A DNA stretch of 60,735 bases from an uncultured Saprospiraceae bacterium (lineage in GTDB: Bacteria > Bacteroidota > Bacteroidia > Chitinophagales > Saprospiraceae): the NCBI GenBank assembly GCA_937959275.1, contig CALGLU010000015.1, forward strand, positions 1 to 60,735, in the 5' to 3' direction. A model generated the notes under the pieces. The model made no database searches. It was not told the origin of the DNA and was given only the letters and a program-made list of their open reading frames with translations. The first letter of the stretch is position 1. Each line of letters starts with the position of its first letter. Shown here in pieces: positions 8,775 to 18,695 of this stretch. The translations under genes and the position numbers were made by a program.

Positions 8775-9722
8775 ATGAAAAACACTGTGCTTAAGTTGGC
8801 CATATTGGTATTTATGGTCGTGTATTTTAGTTCTTGCGAAAAGACAATTGAATATAATGTCGAAGATATTCCCGACTTCGCAGCTCTACCTGCTCCACCT
8901 TCTGATCAAGGCTATCAACTTCACATCCCTGCATTTCCCGTCCCTTCAAATTTCGAAAGAGAAGTATTTTTAAGACTGGCCATTGGGAATTCAGAGGATA
9001 TTTATGTGTCTAGGTATGAAGTGATATGCAGACCGAATACCCATCATTTTATCGCTTATGGCTACCAGAATGAATCTGCAGATTACCATCCAGACATTGG
9101 TGTACTTAGGGATCAAAACCTGCCTGACGGTCGCGCGAACCTTGGACTGACAATGGGCTCAGGTGCCTTGTATTGTGGTGTGCAGGAACCAGAATATGAT
9201 CTGCAATTTCCAGAAGGCATGGCCGTCAAAATACCTGCTAATTCGACCATTGATATGAATTCGCACTACTTCAATTATACTGACGATATAATTTTTGGAG
9301 AGGTCTATTTAAACTTATGGACAATCCCTAAAGAAGATGTAAAAGAAGTTTTGGAATATGATGACATTGATAATGAAGACGTACTATTTCTACCAAAAAA
9401 TCAAAATACGACGATTACTTATACAGAGACATTTAATCGTCCTACACAAATCAGACAGATGTTCGCTCATATGCATAAGCGCGGCTATTTATTTGATGTC
9501 TACAAAGTTGGAGGTGCCGATGATGGCGAATTACTCTATCAATCATTAGACTATCGACACCCGCCCAATACATTTTTTGATCCTCCACTACTTGTCAGAG
9601 CAGGCGAAGGTCTCCAAACACAAATAAGCTACAATAATGAGAGTAATAGAGATATCAATTTTGGTGTCACCTCAGAGGATGAGATGGGTATTTTGTTTTA
9701 TTCCAAAATCACAAATGAATAA
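8775..9722 (+). CDS. Lipoprotein with copper type II (PHM-like) monooxygenase fold
   Basis: Predicted lipoprotein (lipobox FSSC, Cys21) of 315 residues. It carries the copper-ligand signature order of peptidylglycine monooxygenase-like domains. RPNTHHF (His-His) is followed by DMNSHYFNY, then FAHMHKRG, the HxH pair of the second copper site. The same three motifs occur in the C-terminal half of the fusion protein at 37398. The overall length is about one PHM two-domain core. The substrate is unknown; hydroxylation of a small periplasmic molecule is inference. The stop codon is one base before the start of the next gene, so the two form an operon. Confidence 0.7.
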   Translation: MKNTVLKLAILVFMVVYFSSCEKTIEYNVEDIPDFAALPAPPSDQGYQLHIPAFPVPSNFEREVFLRLAIGNSEDIYVSRYEVICRPNTHHFIAYGYQNESADYHPDIGVLRDQNLPDGRANLGLTMGSGALYCGVQEPEYDLQFPEGMAVKIPANSTIDMNSHYFNYTDDIIFGEVYLNLWTIPKEDVKEVLEYDDIDNEDVLFLPKNQNTTITYTETFNRPTQIRQMFAHMHKRGYLFDVYKVGGADDGELLYQSLDYRHPPNTFFDPPLLVRAGEGLQTQISYNNESNRDINFGVTSEDEMGILFYSKITNE

Positions 9723-9723
9723 C

Positions 9724-10320
9724 ATGAAACATCTTTCCCTTATCTTTTGCTTTTGTAGTCTATTCTCTACTCAAACTTTTAGTCAGCAAATCAATCAAAA
9801 TAAATTCTCGATTCAGTTGAATATCCAACATCAAGACTTACCTATTGATTTAGATGTTGGTGAATTACAAACGATTCATAACGTTTCATTCAGACCATAT
9901 GTTTCCGCAGACTTCCAATACAATTTTAAATACCAAGACAAACGATCAAAATTTATTACTGCACATATCGGTTATTATTACAACCAATATAATAGTCGAT
10001 GGATAGCGACCAATCTTGGCTATGGAGGTCGTTATGCTTTAGGCGATCGTCTGTCCATTGCATCAAGCCTAGAGTTAGGTATTGGCTTTGCAAGAGATCG
10101 TACAGTATTGTATAGATTCGAATCTGATAAATGGGTTGGTCAAAGTGAAGCTGCAGATATGACATTTGAGATCGTTGTTAAGCCGCGCTTGGATATATCC
10201 TATGCAGTCAATCAAACTATAGCTGCAGTTGTAACGGTACATGGCTTGCTATTTTCTCATGAAGATTTATTTGCGATTCCTTATTATGGGATTGGTGTGG
10301 GTGCGCGCTATTCTCTGTAA
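9724..10320 (+). CDS. Outer-membrane beta-barrel-like protein
   Basis: A 198-residue exported protein: signal peptide MKHLSLIFCFCSLFSTQTFS-Q, then alternating amphipathic strands rich in aromatic residues (YVSADFQYNF, FITAHIGYYYNQY, YGIGVGARYSL). The final residue pattern suits a small eight-stranded barrel. An upstream ATG at 9715 (adding MNN) overlaps the preceding stop codon. The tight coupling to the PHM-like lipoprotein suggests a shared pathway. No specific family is recognised. Confidence 0.7.
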   Translation: MKHLSLIFCFCSLFSTQTFSQQINQNKFSIQLNIQHQDLPIDLDVGELQTIHNVSFRPYVSADFQYNFKYQDKRSKFITAHIGYYYNQYNSRWIATNLGYGGRYALGDRLSIASSLELGIGFARDRTVLYRFESDKWVGQSEAADMTFEIVVKPRLDISYAVNQTIAAVVTVHGLLFSHEDLFAIPYYGIGVGARYSL

Positions 10321-10344
10321 TGAAAGATGAAGTAATAACCTGCG

Positions 10345-10383
10345 TAAAAAAGACAGGAACTGAAACTCAAGTTTCAATTCCTG
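10345..10383 (-). terminator. Intrinsic terminator of the Gly-Cys C10 peptidase gene
   Basis: Read on the minus strand, CAGGAATTGAAAC and GTTTCAGTTCCTG form a 13-bp stem with one mismatch and a 4-base loop, followed by TCTTTTTTAC. It may also serve the convergent gene ending at 10320. Sequence and context are copied at 12719-12757. Confidence 0.88.
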
Positions 10384-10486
10384 TTTTCCACTAGATTTAT
10401 AATTTTAATTCTTTTGAATTTCAATTACTGCTGGCACAACCAAGTATGTAAGCATGAAGCTCTGCACCAAGTGTCACTTCAAATGG
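10354..10486 (-). repeat. Duplicated gene 3' end plus terminator (copy 1 of 2)
   Basis: This 133-bp block (terminator, 3' untranslated region and the last ~20 codons) aligns without gaps to 12728-12860, with about nine mismatches counted by eye. Both encode a C-terminus ending FEVTLGAELHAYILGCASSN. The upstream coding sequences are unrelated. Confidence 0.9.
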
Positions 10487-12511
10487 ATACACGAGATGTA
10501 CAGAAGAGCCTGCATTATATTCAATTTGAGCAATGCCTGTTATTAATTCTGAAGACGTAATCGTATTTGAAGTTTCATATGTTACCATATTCGATGTATG
10601 TTCTGAAGACAATATCATATCAATCATACATTCACATACATCTCCAACTCCATTCATATCAACATCTTCCTGCAACGGATTTGCTTCATTCGGGCAGTTA
10701 TCTTCAGCGTTAGTGATGCCATCATTATCATCATCAGGCGCATAGCCAAGCGTCATGAATGTATAAGATTCTGAATATTCAGACCAATTGTCTTCTGAGC
10801 AAAGATGCCTCACTTGAAATTCATAGTTGGTAAGCTCTATCAAATTAGTTAAGGTATAATAGTGCGTATTGTTTACATTGCCATACACCCAGTCACTTTG
10901 CCCCTCTGCTCTAAATCTGAATTGGTTTGAGACTGGACCATGAGGTCTTGATGAATAGATATAGGCAAACGAATGTGTGATACCTGAGGTGGTTAACTCA
11001 TCGGCATCTTCTGTAGCACAGCTTGGAGGCTCAGGATCTGGCGCATCACCGCTTGTGATAAACTCTTGACTTTCTGAAAATGAAGACCACCCAAAACAAC
11101 AGTTTCTTGATACTTGATATTGGTAGGTCGTTCCCATTTTTAATGAGCTGGCCAATGTATGCTCTTCTAATGTGGCGCTTGTAAAAGTCCAAGTCATCGT
11201 GCCAAGCTCCCGATATCTGAATTGAACTGCCTCATCAATTGGGCTTCGGTAATACATCCAGGCATAGGTATCAGCAGGATCTATTTCTATCACTTGTGGA
11301 TCAGGTGATTGGCAATCTTCTCCAGCTGGGAATATATTATAAATCGTATATCTATACCAATAAAAGGAGACATTAGATTGCTCAGGATTTGTTTCTTGTG
11401 GAACCCAAAAACCTGGTGTATCTAAAAACCAACCATTATTGGCTCCTCCCCATCCCCAGTTGAAGTGCATATATTCAGCTCCAGAATCAGCATAACCATA
11501 ACCATCTGCAATCCAAGCATGTCCACTAACAGCATTATATAAAGAATCAACTGACCAACCAGACAAAAATACAATTCGTCCCTCATCAAATTCATTTTGA
11601 AGTATGGTGGAATAACTCGATTGATCTGTGCCGTAATAAGATTTCATACGATGATCAAATCCAAAATAGTAGACTAACGCATCTCGCACCTTAGAAACAT
11701 AAGTCCCTGTATAAGAAGTGCTATAATGTGTCTCAAACGATTTGCCAACATTATAAATAAAATCAGCAAGGGTGCTGTTGTGCTCAGTTAATGAATCAGG
11801 CATATTCGTCCAATCAAATACTTGACCGCATAAATCAAAAGATTGAGGTCCATAGCTCGGATCTGTATATGACAAATATCCATTTGCAGGAGCAGGGTTT
11901 TCATAATATCGCATGAGTTGAGATGCCGCGATTGGCACACAACCACAATATGTATTGCCATCCGTACCAGCAGCATCTGCAGGACAAGATTCACTATAAT
12001 AACCACTTTGATTCCATATGGTAGTTGTGAGTGGCTCAACGACTGGATTGAAGGATAGATTCTTTTTAAAGCCTTGACCTTTACTAATATTTTTTAGTGT
12101 TTGCCACTCTGATGAAATCTTGAAATTAGAACTTAAATTTTGTTGTCTACCATAGTCAATGTTTCGTTCATGTCTTAAAAGTTCGCCCCATAGCCCAATG
12201 GTAAGCTCTTCGTCATCAAAGTCTATATTGCTTGTTTTTGAAAAAGCCAAAACAGCATTGTACCGATCATCTGCCGATAAGACAACATATCCTCCGTTTT
12301 TAAAATTAAAGGCATAATAAGAAGCAGTTCCTTTAAACTGCTTAGTAAAGTGATCTTCAATGCTGATCATTTTTACCGGTGAGTTTTTAGCCGAATACAA
12401 TTGAAAGGCTGCAGTTGCCAATATCTTAGCATCCTCTAAATTAATTTGCTTTGCATGAATAGAGCTGAATGAAATGAGTAAGAGTAGAGTTTGAATATAA
12501 ATGTGTTTCAT
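10421..12511 (-). CDS. Secreted C10 peptidase ending in a Gly-Cys ('3-coathanger'-like) C-terminal module
   Basis: Paralog of the peptidase at 2905-5715. From MKHIYIQ at 12511: signal peptide, Spi-like propeptide, and a catalytic domain with YCGCVPIAAS (nucleophile Cys), GHAWIADGYG (His) and NWGWGG. A divergent Fn3-like domain and only one SRPHG-type repeat follow. A calcium-binding thrombospondin type 3 segment (DDDNDGITNAEDNCP) comes next. The final ~60 residues are SSELITGIAQIEYNAG...FEVTLGAELHAYILGCASSN. That end replaces the T9SS type A domain of its sister and recurs in four other proteins here. It is presumably a sorting or anchoring signal. The longer start at 12562 would bury the signal peptide and is rejected. 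Confidence 0.92.
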   Translation of the reverse strand: MKHIYIQTLLLLISFSSIHAKQINLEDAKILATAAFQLYSAKNSPVKMISIEDHFTKQFKGTASYYAFNFKNGGYVVLSADDRYNAVLAFSKTSNIDFDDEELTIGLWGELLRHERNIDYGRQQNLSSNFKISSEWQTLKNISKGQGFKKNLSFNPVVEPLTTTIWNQSGYYSESCPADAAGTDGNTYCGCVPIAASQLMRYYENPAPANGYLSYTDPSYGPQSFDLCGQVFDWTNMPDSLTEHNSTLADFIYNVGKSFETHYSTSYTGTYVSKVRDALVYYFGFDHRMKSYYGTDQSSYSTILQNEFDEGRIVFLSGWSVDSLYNAVSGHAWIADGYGYADSGAEYMHFNWGWGGANNGWFLDTPGFWVPQETNPEQSNVSFYWYRYTIYNIFPAGEDCQSPDPQVIEIDPADTYAWMYYRSPIDEAVQFRYRELGTMTWTFTSATLEEHTLASSLKMGTTYQYQVSRNCCFGWSSFSESQEFITSGDAPDPEPPSCATEDADELTTSGITHSFAYIYSSRPHGPVSNQFRFRAEGQSDWVYGNVNNTHYYTLTNLIELTNYEFQVRHLCSEDNWSEYSESYTFMTLGYAPDDDNDGITNAEDNCPNEANPLQEDVDMNGVGDVCECMIDMILSSEHTSNMVTYETSNTITSSELITGIAQIEYNAGSSVHLVYPFEVTLGAELHAYILGCASSN

Positions 12512-12662
12512 GTAAACTGCAGTTAGTTTATGATTTGAAAACGGGCAATGGATTGACATCAATTATTATATGCTTGTTATTTTGACTCAGTTGTTGGTTA
12601 AAAGTCAGTTACTCAGATGTTAAAGAAGCTTTTATGTTGATGTGACCATTCGTCGATACGTA

Positions 12663-12683
12663 TCTCAGACATTCAAATCTGAG
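12663..12683. repeat. Solitary copy of the RAYT-associated palindrome
   Basis: TCTCAGA-CATTCAA-ATCTGAGA-type palindrome (CTCAGACATTC...TCTGAG), matching the palindromes that flank the transposase at 46.7-47.7 kb. It lies between the peptidase promoter region and the next gene's terminator. Confidence 0.65.
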
Positions 12684-12718
12684 ACAAGTTTTTCATTTTA
12701 TCTCAGTCTTGTATCAAT

Positions 12719-12757
12719 AAAAAAAGACAGGAACTGAAACTCATGCTTCAATTCCTG
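12719..12757 (-). terminator. Intrinsic terminator of the metallopeptidase gene
   Basis: The hairpin CAGGAATTGAA...TTCAGTTCCTG (minus-strand reading) is followed by TCTTTTTTTATT. It is the second copy of the terminator at 10345-10383. Confidence 0.88.
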
Positions 12758-12860
12758 TCTTCCACAAGATTTATAATTTTAATTCTTTTCTATTTTAATT
12801 ACTGCTGGCACAACCAAGTATGTAAGCATGAAGCTCTGCACCAAGAGTGACTTCAAATGG
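12728..12860 (-). repeat. Duplicated gene 3' end plus terminator (copy 2 of 2)
   Basis: Gap-free match to 10354-10486, covering the terminator and the codons for FEVTLGAELHAYILGCASSN. The duplication ends inside the coding sequence, which points to transfer of a 3' module between unrelated genes or to gene conversion. Confidence 0.9.
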
Positions 12861-15800
12861 AAATTCCAAATCAATATCAGTTCCTGCGCTGTAGTCAACT
12901 TGTGCATTTCCAGAGATAAGTTCTGATGACGTAATATTATTTGATGCTTCAATGAGTATGCTCCCAGTAGTTTGGCCAGCAGTTAATGTCAAATCTACCG
13001 GACAATCACTAATACAAGTCACCGACGCTACCCATCCAGCTTGTACAACTGATCCATCGGAGAAAAATTCGAATGTCAAACAACCCGTTGCACCAGTTGC
13101 AGTTACTATACCAGGAGACCCAGACACATCACAGTACTCTCCTCCAATTTGTGGAGCACTCGTATTATCTCCATCATAAATTGTTAGAAAATCATAACAG
13201 TCATTTGGCGCATTCTCTTCAACGGAGAATTCTGAAAAATTAACCTCAATAATCTGATTGGGACCATCAGGACAAATGGTAGATACATAACTAAGACCAT
13301 CCAAATAGTCTGCATCTACACCTCCAGCATCCGTAAATGTTGCACCACAGCAGGCCGCTAAACCTGTACATGTCAATGTAGGCAAACCATTATCCACTTC
13401 AAGAGTAGGCCCACCACAATTCGTTGGATCAGATATGATAATGACGTAATCTCCAGTAGCTGGGACAGTAAATGTCAGAGAACAGCCCAATGCGGACCCA
13501 AATTCAGAACCAGTAACTACCGTTTCTGTTAGAGCATCAAATTCTGCGATTGTGATAAGTGCCTCCCAAGTAGCAGGATCATAGCCATTACAAAATTCAA
13601 AAGTATATTCTTCTCCACCGGCGAGATTAAACAGGGAGTAAGACTCATTTTGCCACACTTCAAACGTCTGACTAACAGGTGTACAATTATTAAAACAAGC
13701 CGATGGGACTGGGTTAAAATCTACATACGGACCAGATGTGAAATCTGAACACGCAACAATATCTATAGTTGTGAATGACCAGACATCCGATAAGTTACTA
13801 ACGCCACAAGCGTTGCTTGCTACAACTCGCCAATAATATGTCGTTGAAATCGAAAGACCTGAAATCGTGTATGAGGTGCCTGAAATACTACTCGCGCTGT
13901 CTACAATATTTGTAAAAGCAGGATCTGTCGCTACTTCAATGTCGTAGGAGGCAGCATTTGTAGCAGGACTCCAAGACAAGGTAAGGCCTGTATTGACATC
14001 TATTGATCCATCGGCAGGGTCTAGTAGAGTGATGTCACCTGGACTACCTGCTTCGACAGTTAAGTCAATATCAACCATCCGTGTATCAGTACCATTGGTT
14101 CCTTCTACAGTGATTGTATACGTACCGGGGGTAACTCCTGCAGATGTGATTGTCAGATCCGAAGCACCTGTACCTCCTGTTATTGGATTCGCCGAAAATG
14201 AAGCTGTCGCTCCAGCGGGTACTCCAGTGGCTGACAGGGTGATATCGTCCGCAAACCCATTAAATGCAGTGACATCAATTGTATAAATTGCATCATCTGA
14301 TGAACAAACAGTAATTGCATTCTGAGCTGTAGTCACTGAAAAATCAGGTCCAGAGATTTGAATTTCAAAGTCTTCATTGGAAATATTAAAAAACACATTA
14401 TCTGAGCAGACAACCATCACACGACATGTCGTGCTTGGCGTGTTGGGAACAGTCACATTAAAAGACCCACTATTAGTCACCCCAGATGCTAAGGTTGTGG
14501 GATATGTCAGACCACCATCAGTAGATAATAAAATATCTACATTGGCACAATTAAACGGCGCATCCGTAGTCCCGGCTACATCCCATGTGACAGTTTCTGT
14601 CCCTCCAGTAGGCCACACAATTCCTGTTGCAGTTGGATCAGTGACTAGAAAAAGCCCAGTGTCACCAATCACGCTTATTGTTGCATTTTCAAATGTTGTA
14701 CAACCGCCATCTATGAAATTATCTCTGACAGAAACACGAAAATTATAGGTTCTATTTACCTCAGCTAAAACTTCCCATGTTGGGCTAATTCCCGCAGCCA
14801 AATCGGCAAGATTTGGAAAGTATCGAGTGGGACTTAAGACAGGCGAATTAGACCTGAAATTAGGCCCACCTGTTGATGATGGAATAGGTGCTTGAGTAGA
14901 ACTCTGATTATCCATTTGCTCCCAGCAATAGGTCATCACATGTCCTTCCGCATCTATAGCATCTGCTGTTAACATAAATGGAGTACCTCCAGGTATAGTG
15001 TAAGAAGTCGTCACACTATTAATCGTAGGCGTAGTATTAGCAATTGTTGATGTTACCGCACAAGAAGTACTCAAAATAGTATTACTCATCTCCTCCAGGC
15101 TAATCGCATGAAAATGATCATCACTATTGTTTTGAACATTGGGGGCACATATTCCTGCGTAAGCCATGATAGTAGATCCGCTACCTGGTTCCATAGCAGT
15201 ACCAGGATTTATATTACCACCACATGAGTTATTAAAGGTATGATTACATCCAAATTGATGACCAATTTCATGAGCTACATAGTCTATATCAAATGGGTCA
15301 TTGACAGGAGTAGCAGTCCCTGTAACGCCTCTAGCTTTTTGACCACCAAGGCAGATAACTCCAAGTCCTGCAAGGCCACCCCCTCCAGTACTAAACACAT
15401 GACCAATATCATAATTTGCAGCACCTATCTCGTTATCACATTCAGTTTGGATTTCATTAATCAAGGCTCCAGCACTATTATTTGAATAGGGGTCAGTTGC
15501 CGCGTCTGTAAATATGAGCACATCATTATTAGCGACAATCTCCATAAAGATGGCCATCTCTCTCATATAAATACCATTCACTCGATTCATAGTTGTCACT
15601 TGTGCAGCTAATGCAAGTGCAACCGTACCTCCATGAAATGTTGTGTATTCACCAGTTGCTCCAACAGCAAATCGATATGTTCTTTTGGTGCAATCTCCAT
15701 AGGCCGTCCCCATTCTTCTCTGTGGTTTAAACTTGCCTGTATCGACAGCCTTGCCTGCTACACCACAAACAAATTCTTTACCTGCAATAGGTTGGAAATC

Positions 15801-16301
15801 CATTTTTCGATACACCATATAATATCCTTTTTTCTGGAATGAATAGGGATCAATATAAACTGTACCGAATTCTTGAGTAAACGCCATCGCATGAAATCCG
15901 TGAGGTGTGAGATCAAAGCGGACAGTATTCGCCGGATTGTCTAGGTCATATCCAGAATATGTTTGTATTTCAGGATATTTCTTTGCTAAGTCAGGTGCCA
16001 TGACAGGCGAATTAACAATGCCATATCTTCTCATTGTCCCATCTGGCATAGGCAATAAAAAGGAGCTTGAGCGATAGGTTTCTATTGTCCCATCTTCCTC
16101 AGGGGCTTCTTTAAGAATTTGCTCTACACGAAGTTCATCTAAGGCATAAGTTTTAAAGTCAGAAGGTATAATATACCGTTCACCTGGATTTGGAATTCTA
16201 CTTGATTCGATTGGCTGCCACAAGTCTTGTGCAAATAGACTTGCTGACATTAATAGAAGTAGTAATGTAGTTGAAATGTTGATAGTGTTTTTCAATAGCA
16301 T
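12795..16301 (-). CDS. Secreted reprolysin-like zinc metallopeptidase with Fn3, CUB and Gly-Cys C-terminal module
   Basis: Large exported metzincin of 1168 residues. Signal peptide 1-24 (SLFA-Q), then a propeptide-like region (~25-200). The catalytic domain (~205-420) has HEIGHQFGCNH (His344, His348, His354, Glu345) and the Met-turn sequence STIMAYAGIC. Downstream are Ig-like/HYR-type segments (~430-750), an Fn3 domain (~755-845, LSWSPATNAASYDIEVA), and a Cys-rich pre-peptidase-like beta domain. A CUB-like domain (~985-1098, YDFLTIYDGDN) follows. The last ~65 residues are the Gly-Cys module ending ILGCASSN. It probably degrades extracellular protein. The start at 16301 gives a well-formed signal peptide. 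The 3' end is near-identical to that of the C10 gene at 10421. Confidence 0.92.
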   Translation of the reverse strand: MLLKNTINISTTLLLLLMSASLFAQDLWQPIESSRIPNPGERYIIPSDFKTYALDELRVEQILKEAPEEDGTIETYRSSSFLLPMPDGTMRRYGIVNSPVMAPDLAKKYPEIQTYSGYDLDNPANTVRFDLTPHGFHAMAFTQEFGTVYIDPYSFQKKGYYMVYRKMDFQPIAGKEFVCGVAGKAVDTGKFKPQRRMGTAYGDCTKRTYRFAVGATGEYTTFHGGTVALALAAQVTTMNRVNGIYMREMAIFMEIVANNDVLIFTDAATDPYSNNSAGALINEIQTECDNEIGAANYDIGHVFSTGGGGLAGLGVICLGGQKARGVTGTATPVNDPFDIDYVAHEIGHQFGCNHTFNNSCGGNINPGTAMEPGSGSTIMAYAGICAPNVQNNSDDHFHAISLEEMSNTILSTSCAVTSTIANTTPTINSVTTSYTIPGGTPFMLTADAIDAEGHVMTYCWEQMDNQSSTQAPIPSSTGGPNFRSNSPVLSPTRYFPNLADLAAGISPTWEVLAEVNRTYNFRVSVRDNFIDGGCTTFENATISVIGDTGLFLVTDPTATGIVWPTGGTETVTWDVAGTTDAPFNCANVDILLSTDGGLTYPTTLASGVTNSGSFNVTVPNTPSTTCRVMVVCSDNVFFNISNEDFEIQISGPDFSVTTAQNAITVCSSDDAIYTIDVTAFNGFADDITLSATGVPAGATASFSANPITGGTGASDLTITSAGVTPGTYTITVEGTNGTDTRMVDIDLTVEAGSPGDITLLDPADGSIDVNTGLTLSWSPATNAASYDIEVATDPAFTNIVDSASSISGTSYTISGLSISTTYYWRVVASNACGVSNLSDVWSFTTIDIVACSDFTSGPYVDFNPVPSACFNNCTPVSQTFEVWQNESYSLFNLAGGEEYTFEFCNGYDPATWEALITIAEFDALTETVVTGSEFGSALGCSLTFTVPATGDYVIIISDPTNCGGPTLEVDNGLPTLTCTGLAACCGATFTDAGGVDADYLDGLSYVSTICPDGPNQIIEVNFSEFSVEENAPNDCYDFLTIYDGDNTSAPQIGGEYCDVSGSPGIVTATGATGCLTFEFFSDGSVVQAGWVASVTCISDCPVDLTLTAGQTTGSILIEASNNITSSELISGNAQVDYSAGTDIDLEFPFEVTLGAELHAYILGCASSN

Positions 16302-16721
16302 AATTTTTTAGTAGCTGAGTAAATAATTCAAAGTAGCTTTATTACTGTATTAAACAGTACGCAATTATTAATTTCTAAAAATGGGTAATAAAATTTGGAA
16401 GGCCTTCAATACTTAAAGATAATAAAAAGATAGTATTTAGTACGCACTATTACGCTTTGCTGTCTTGGCGGATTAGTATCAGTTCTTTGAACTTCCAAGC
16501 CATGAGGACACTAAGATTCACTAGGGAAATACAAGTAAACTCAGAATAACAGTCATCAATTAAGGTCTGGTGGGGTAAACTATATGACTATATGGCGAGC
16601 CTAGCCTATCGAACAATAATATTGTTGGTACAATTTGTCATGCTCACCCTTCTTGCCGAATTAAACTATTGGTCAAGATTTTTCTATCTTAAACATTTAC
16701 TTACATCATAAATTGGTATTG
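16302..16721. other. 420-bp divergent intergenic region, nothing recognised
   Basis: Separates the divergent metallopeptidase and CocE/NonD hydrolase genes, so it must carry both promoters. I see no clear TTG/TAnnTTTG pair, no strong hairpin and no repeat of the families found elsewhere in the window. Confidence 0.5.
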
Positions 16722-18581
16722 ATGAAATTCAAAATTTTACTTGTCGTCTTGTGTGCTCTTAGTACTATGCACATAGGCGTTGCGCAATCGGATATTATCC
16801 AAAAACTCGAAGAGATTGCCATTGTTGAGCAAAAAGTGATGATGCCTATGCGTGATGGTGTTCGCTTAGCCACAGATATTTATAGGCCAAAAACAGATGA
16901 GCCAGTACCGATCATATTCAGTCGGACACCATATAACTTTAATACCTATGGGAATGGAGAACGTCGCACTAGACCCTATGAAAGCGCGTATGAAGCCGTA
17001 AAGAGAGGTTATGCCTACGTTGTCCAAAACGAAAGAGGCAGATATTTCTCTGAAGGCGACTGGGATATCCTAGGCGTCCCGTTGACGGACGGGTATGATG
17101 CGTTTAGTTGGATGAAAGACCAGTCATGGAGCAATGGGAAAATTGGGACGATAGGATGTTCGTCAACTGCTGAGTGGCAAATGGCTGTGGCAGCGCTAGA
17201 CCACCCTTCTCATGCTGCTATGATACCACAAGCTTATGGTGCGGGCGTGGGAAGAGTGGGCAAATACATGGAGCAAGGGAATTGGTATAGAGGTGGAGCG
17301 ACACAGATGCTTTTCATCGCCTGGTTATACAGTGTACAGCATGATGAGATGCGGCCAAGATTGCCCGAAGGCATCAGCCAAGAAGACTTGAATCGGCTTC
17401 AACGGTTTTATGATATGTCTCCAGAGCATCAATCCGTTGATTGGTCTGAAGGTTTGGCACATTTACCGGTTCAAGACATCATTAAAAATGCTAACGGACC
17501 AGTCGAAATATTCGATGACATGGTAAGACGAAAACCAAATGATCCGGCTTGGTTTGAGGGTGGTTTATATCATGATGATATGACAATTGATATTCCGTCA
17601 TTCTGGTTTACCTCTTGGTATGATGTATCGATTAGCCCGAATCTGGCTTTATATAATCATGTTAATGCCACGGCTGATCATCAGTATTTAGTCATAGCAC
17701 CAGTATTGCATTGTCGGTATAAGCGAGCGACTGAGAATACGATCGTAGGAGAGCGTTCAGTAGGCGATGCTAGGCTGAATTATGACGACTTGACCTATGG
17801 CTGGTTTGATCATTGGCTCAAAGGTGAGGCGAATGGCATTCTGGAAAGCACACCAAAAGTTCAGTACTATACGATGGGCTCTAATGAGTGGCAATCGGCA
17901 GACACTTGGCCGCCATCAGATGTACAGCAAGAAACATTCTACTTGCACAGCCAAGGGAAAGCAAATAGCCTGTATGGTGATGGGCAGCTACTCCCTAGCA
18001 AGTCTAGCCAAGAAGATCTGTCAGACGGATTCTATTATGACCCACACAATCCTGTCCCTTCTTATGGTGGCAATGTATGTTGTACAGGTAATGCTGTGAA
18101 GGGAGGCTCATTTGATCAGCAAGCGATGGAGATGCGTCATGATATATTAGTCTACACAACAGAGCCTTTGGAAGAGGGTGTTGAGGTGAGCGGCTTTATT
18201 GAAAGTACATTATATGTGTCTTCGGATGCCAAGGATACTGATTTCACCATCAAATTAATCGATGTGTATCCTGATGGGCGAGCGTACAATTTAGACGAAA
18301 CGATCCAACGTGCTCGATATCGAGAGGGGTATGACAAAGAAGTCTTTATGGAAGATGATCAAGTGTATCAATTAGACATGACACCACTTTCGACAAGTAA
18401 TTATTTTGAGAAAGGGCATCAGATTCGTATTGAGATTTCAAGTAGTAATTTTCCTCGCTTTGATAGAAATTTGAATACGGGTGGGAATAATTATGATGAG
18501 TCGAAAGGTGTTGTTGCTCATAATAAAATACATCATTCGGCGAAATATCCTTCGCGGATTGTGTTGCCGATTAGGAGGTGA
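16722..18581 (+). CDS. CocE/NonD (X-Pro dipeptidyl-peptidase S15-type) hydrolase
   Basis: Exported alpha/beta-hydrolase of the CocE/NonD family, which cleaves esters, amides or dipeptides with a Ser-His-Asp triad. Signal peptide [22 protein letters not shown]. Family landmarks are [18 protein letters not shown] at the start of the fold, IIFSRTPYN, and the nucleophile elbow [12 protein letters not shown] (Gly-Cys-Ser-Ser). A candidate His lies in [11 protein letters not shown] before GWFDHWLKG. The C-terminal jelly-roll domain includes LPIRR at the very end. The nucleophile elbow lacks the usual G-x-S-Y-x-G aromatic residue. The ATG at 16722 is chosen over a TTG at 16713. No partner genes; substrate unknown. 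Confidence 0.88.
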   Translation: MKFKILLVVLCALSTMHIGVAQSDIIQKLEEIAIVEQKVMMPMRDGVRLATDIYRPKTDEPVPIIFSRTPYNFNTYGNGERRTRPYESAYEAVKRGYAYVVQNERGRYFSEGDWDILGVPLTDGYDAFSWMKDQSWSNGKIGTIGCSSTAEWQMAVAALDHPSHAAMIPQAYGAGVGRVGKYMEQGNWYRGGATQMLFIAWLYSVQHDEMRPRLPEGISQEDLNRLQRFYDMSPEHQSVDWSEGLAHLPVQDIIKNANGPVEIFDDMVRRKPNDPAWFEGGLYHDDMTIDIPSFWFTSWYDVSISPNLALYNHVNATADHQYLVIAPVLHCRYKRATENTIVGERSVGDARLNYDDLTYGWFDHWLKGEANGILESTPKVQYYTMGSNEWQSADTWPPSDVQQETFYLHSQGKANSLYGDGQLLPSKSSQEDLSDGFYYDPHNPVPSYGGNVCCTGNAVKGGSFDQQAMEMRHDILVYTTEPLEEGVEVSGFIESTLYVSSDAKDTDFTIKLIDVYPDGRAYNLDETIQRARYREGYDKEVFMEDDQVYQLDMTPLSTSNYFEKGHQIRIEISSSNFPRFDRNLNTGGNNYDESKGVVAHNKIHHSAKYPSRIVLPIRR

Positions 18582-18587
18582 GTTGAC

Positions 18588-18611
18588 AGTGGACAGTGGA
18601 TAGTGGATAGT
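18588..18611. repeat. Short heptamer tandem repeat (AGTGGAT/C)
   Basis: About three and a half copies of AGTGGAC/AGTGGAT lie just after the hydrolase stop codon. This is the reverse complement of the ACTATCC heptamer array at 31048-31159, so the two loci belong to one short-repeat family. Confidence 0.65.
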
Positions 18612-18695
18612 TTTTTCGACAGCCTTGACATAAGAATTCTAGGGTACTTCAGTGCCTTATGGCATTTAAATAACGTCTTGTGATCCTCGGACTTT

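Noticed and set aside
12952-15842. Several plus-strand open frames of 70-123 codons
   Set aside because: All lie antisense inside the metallopeptidase gene, whose domains are continuous on the minus strand.
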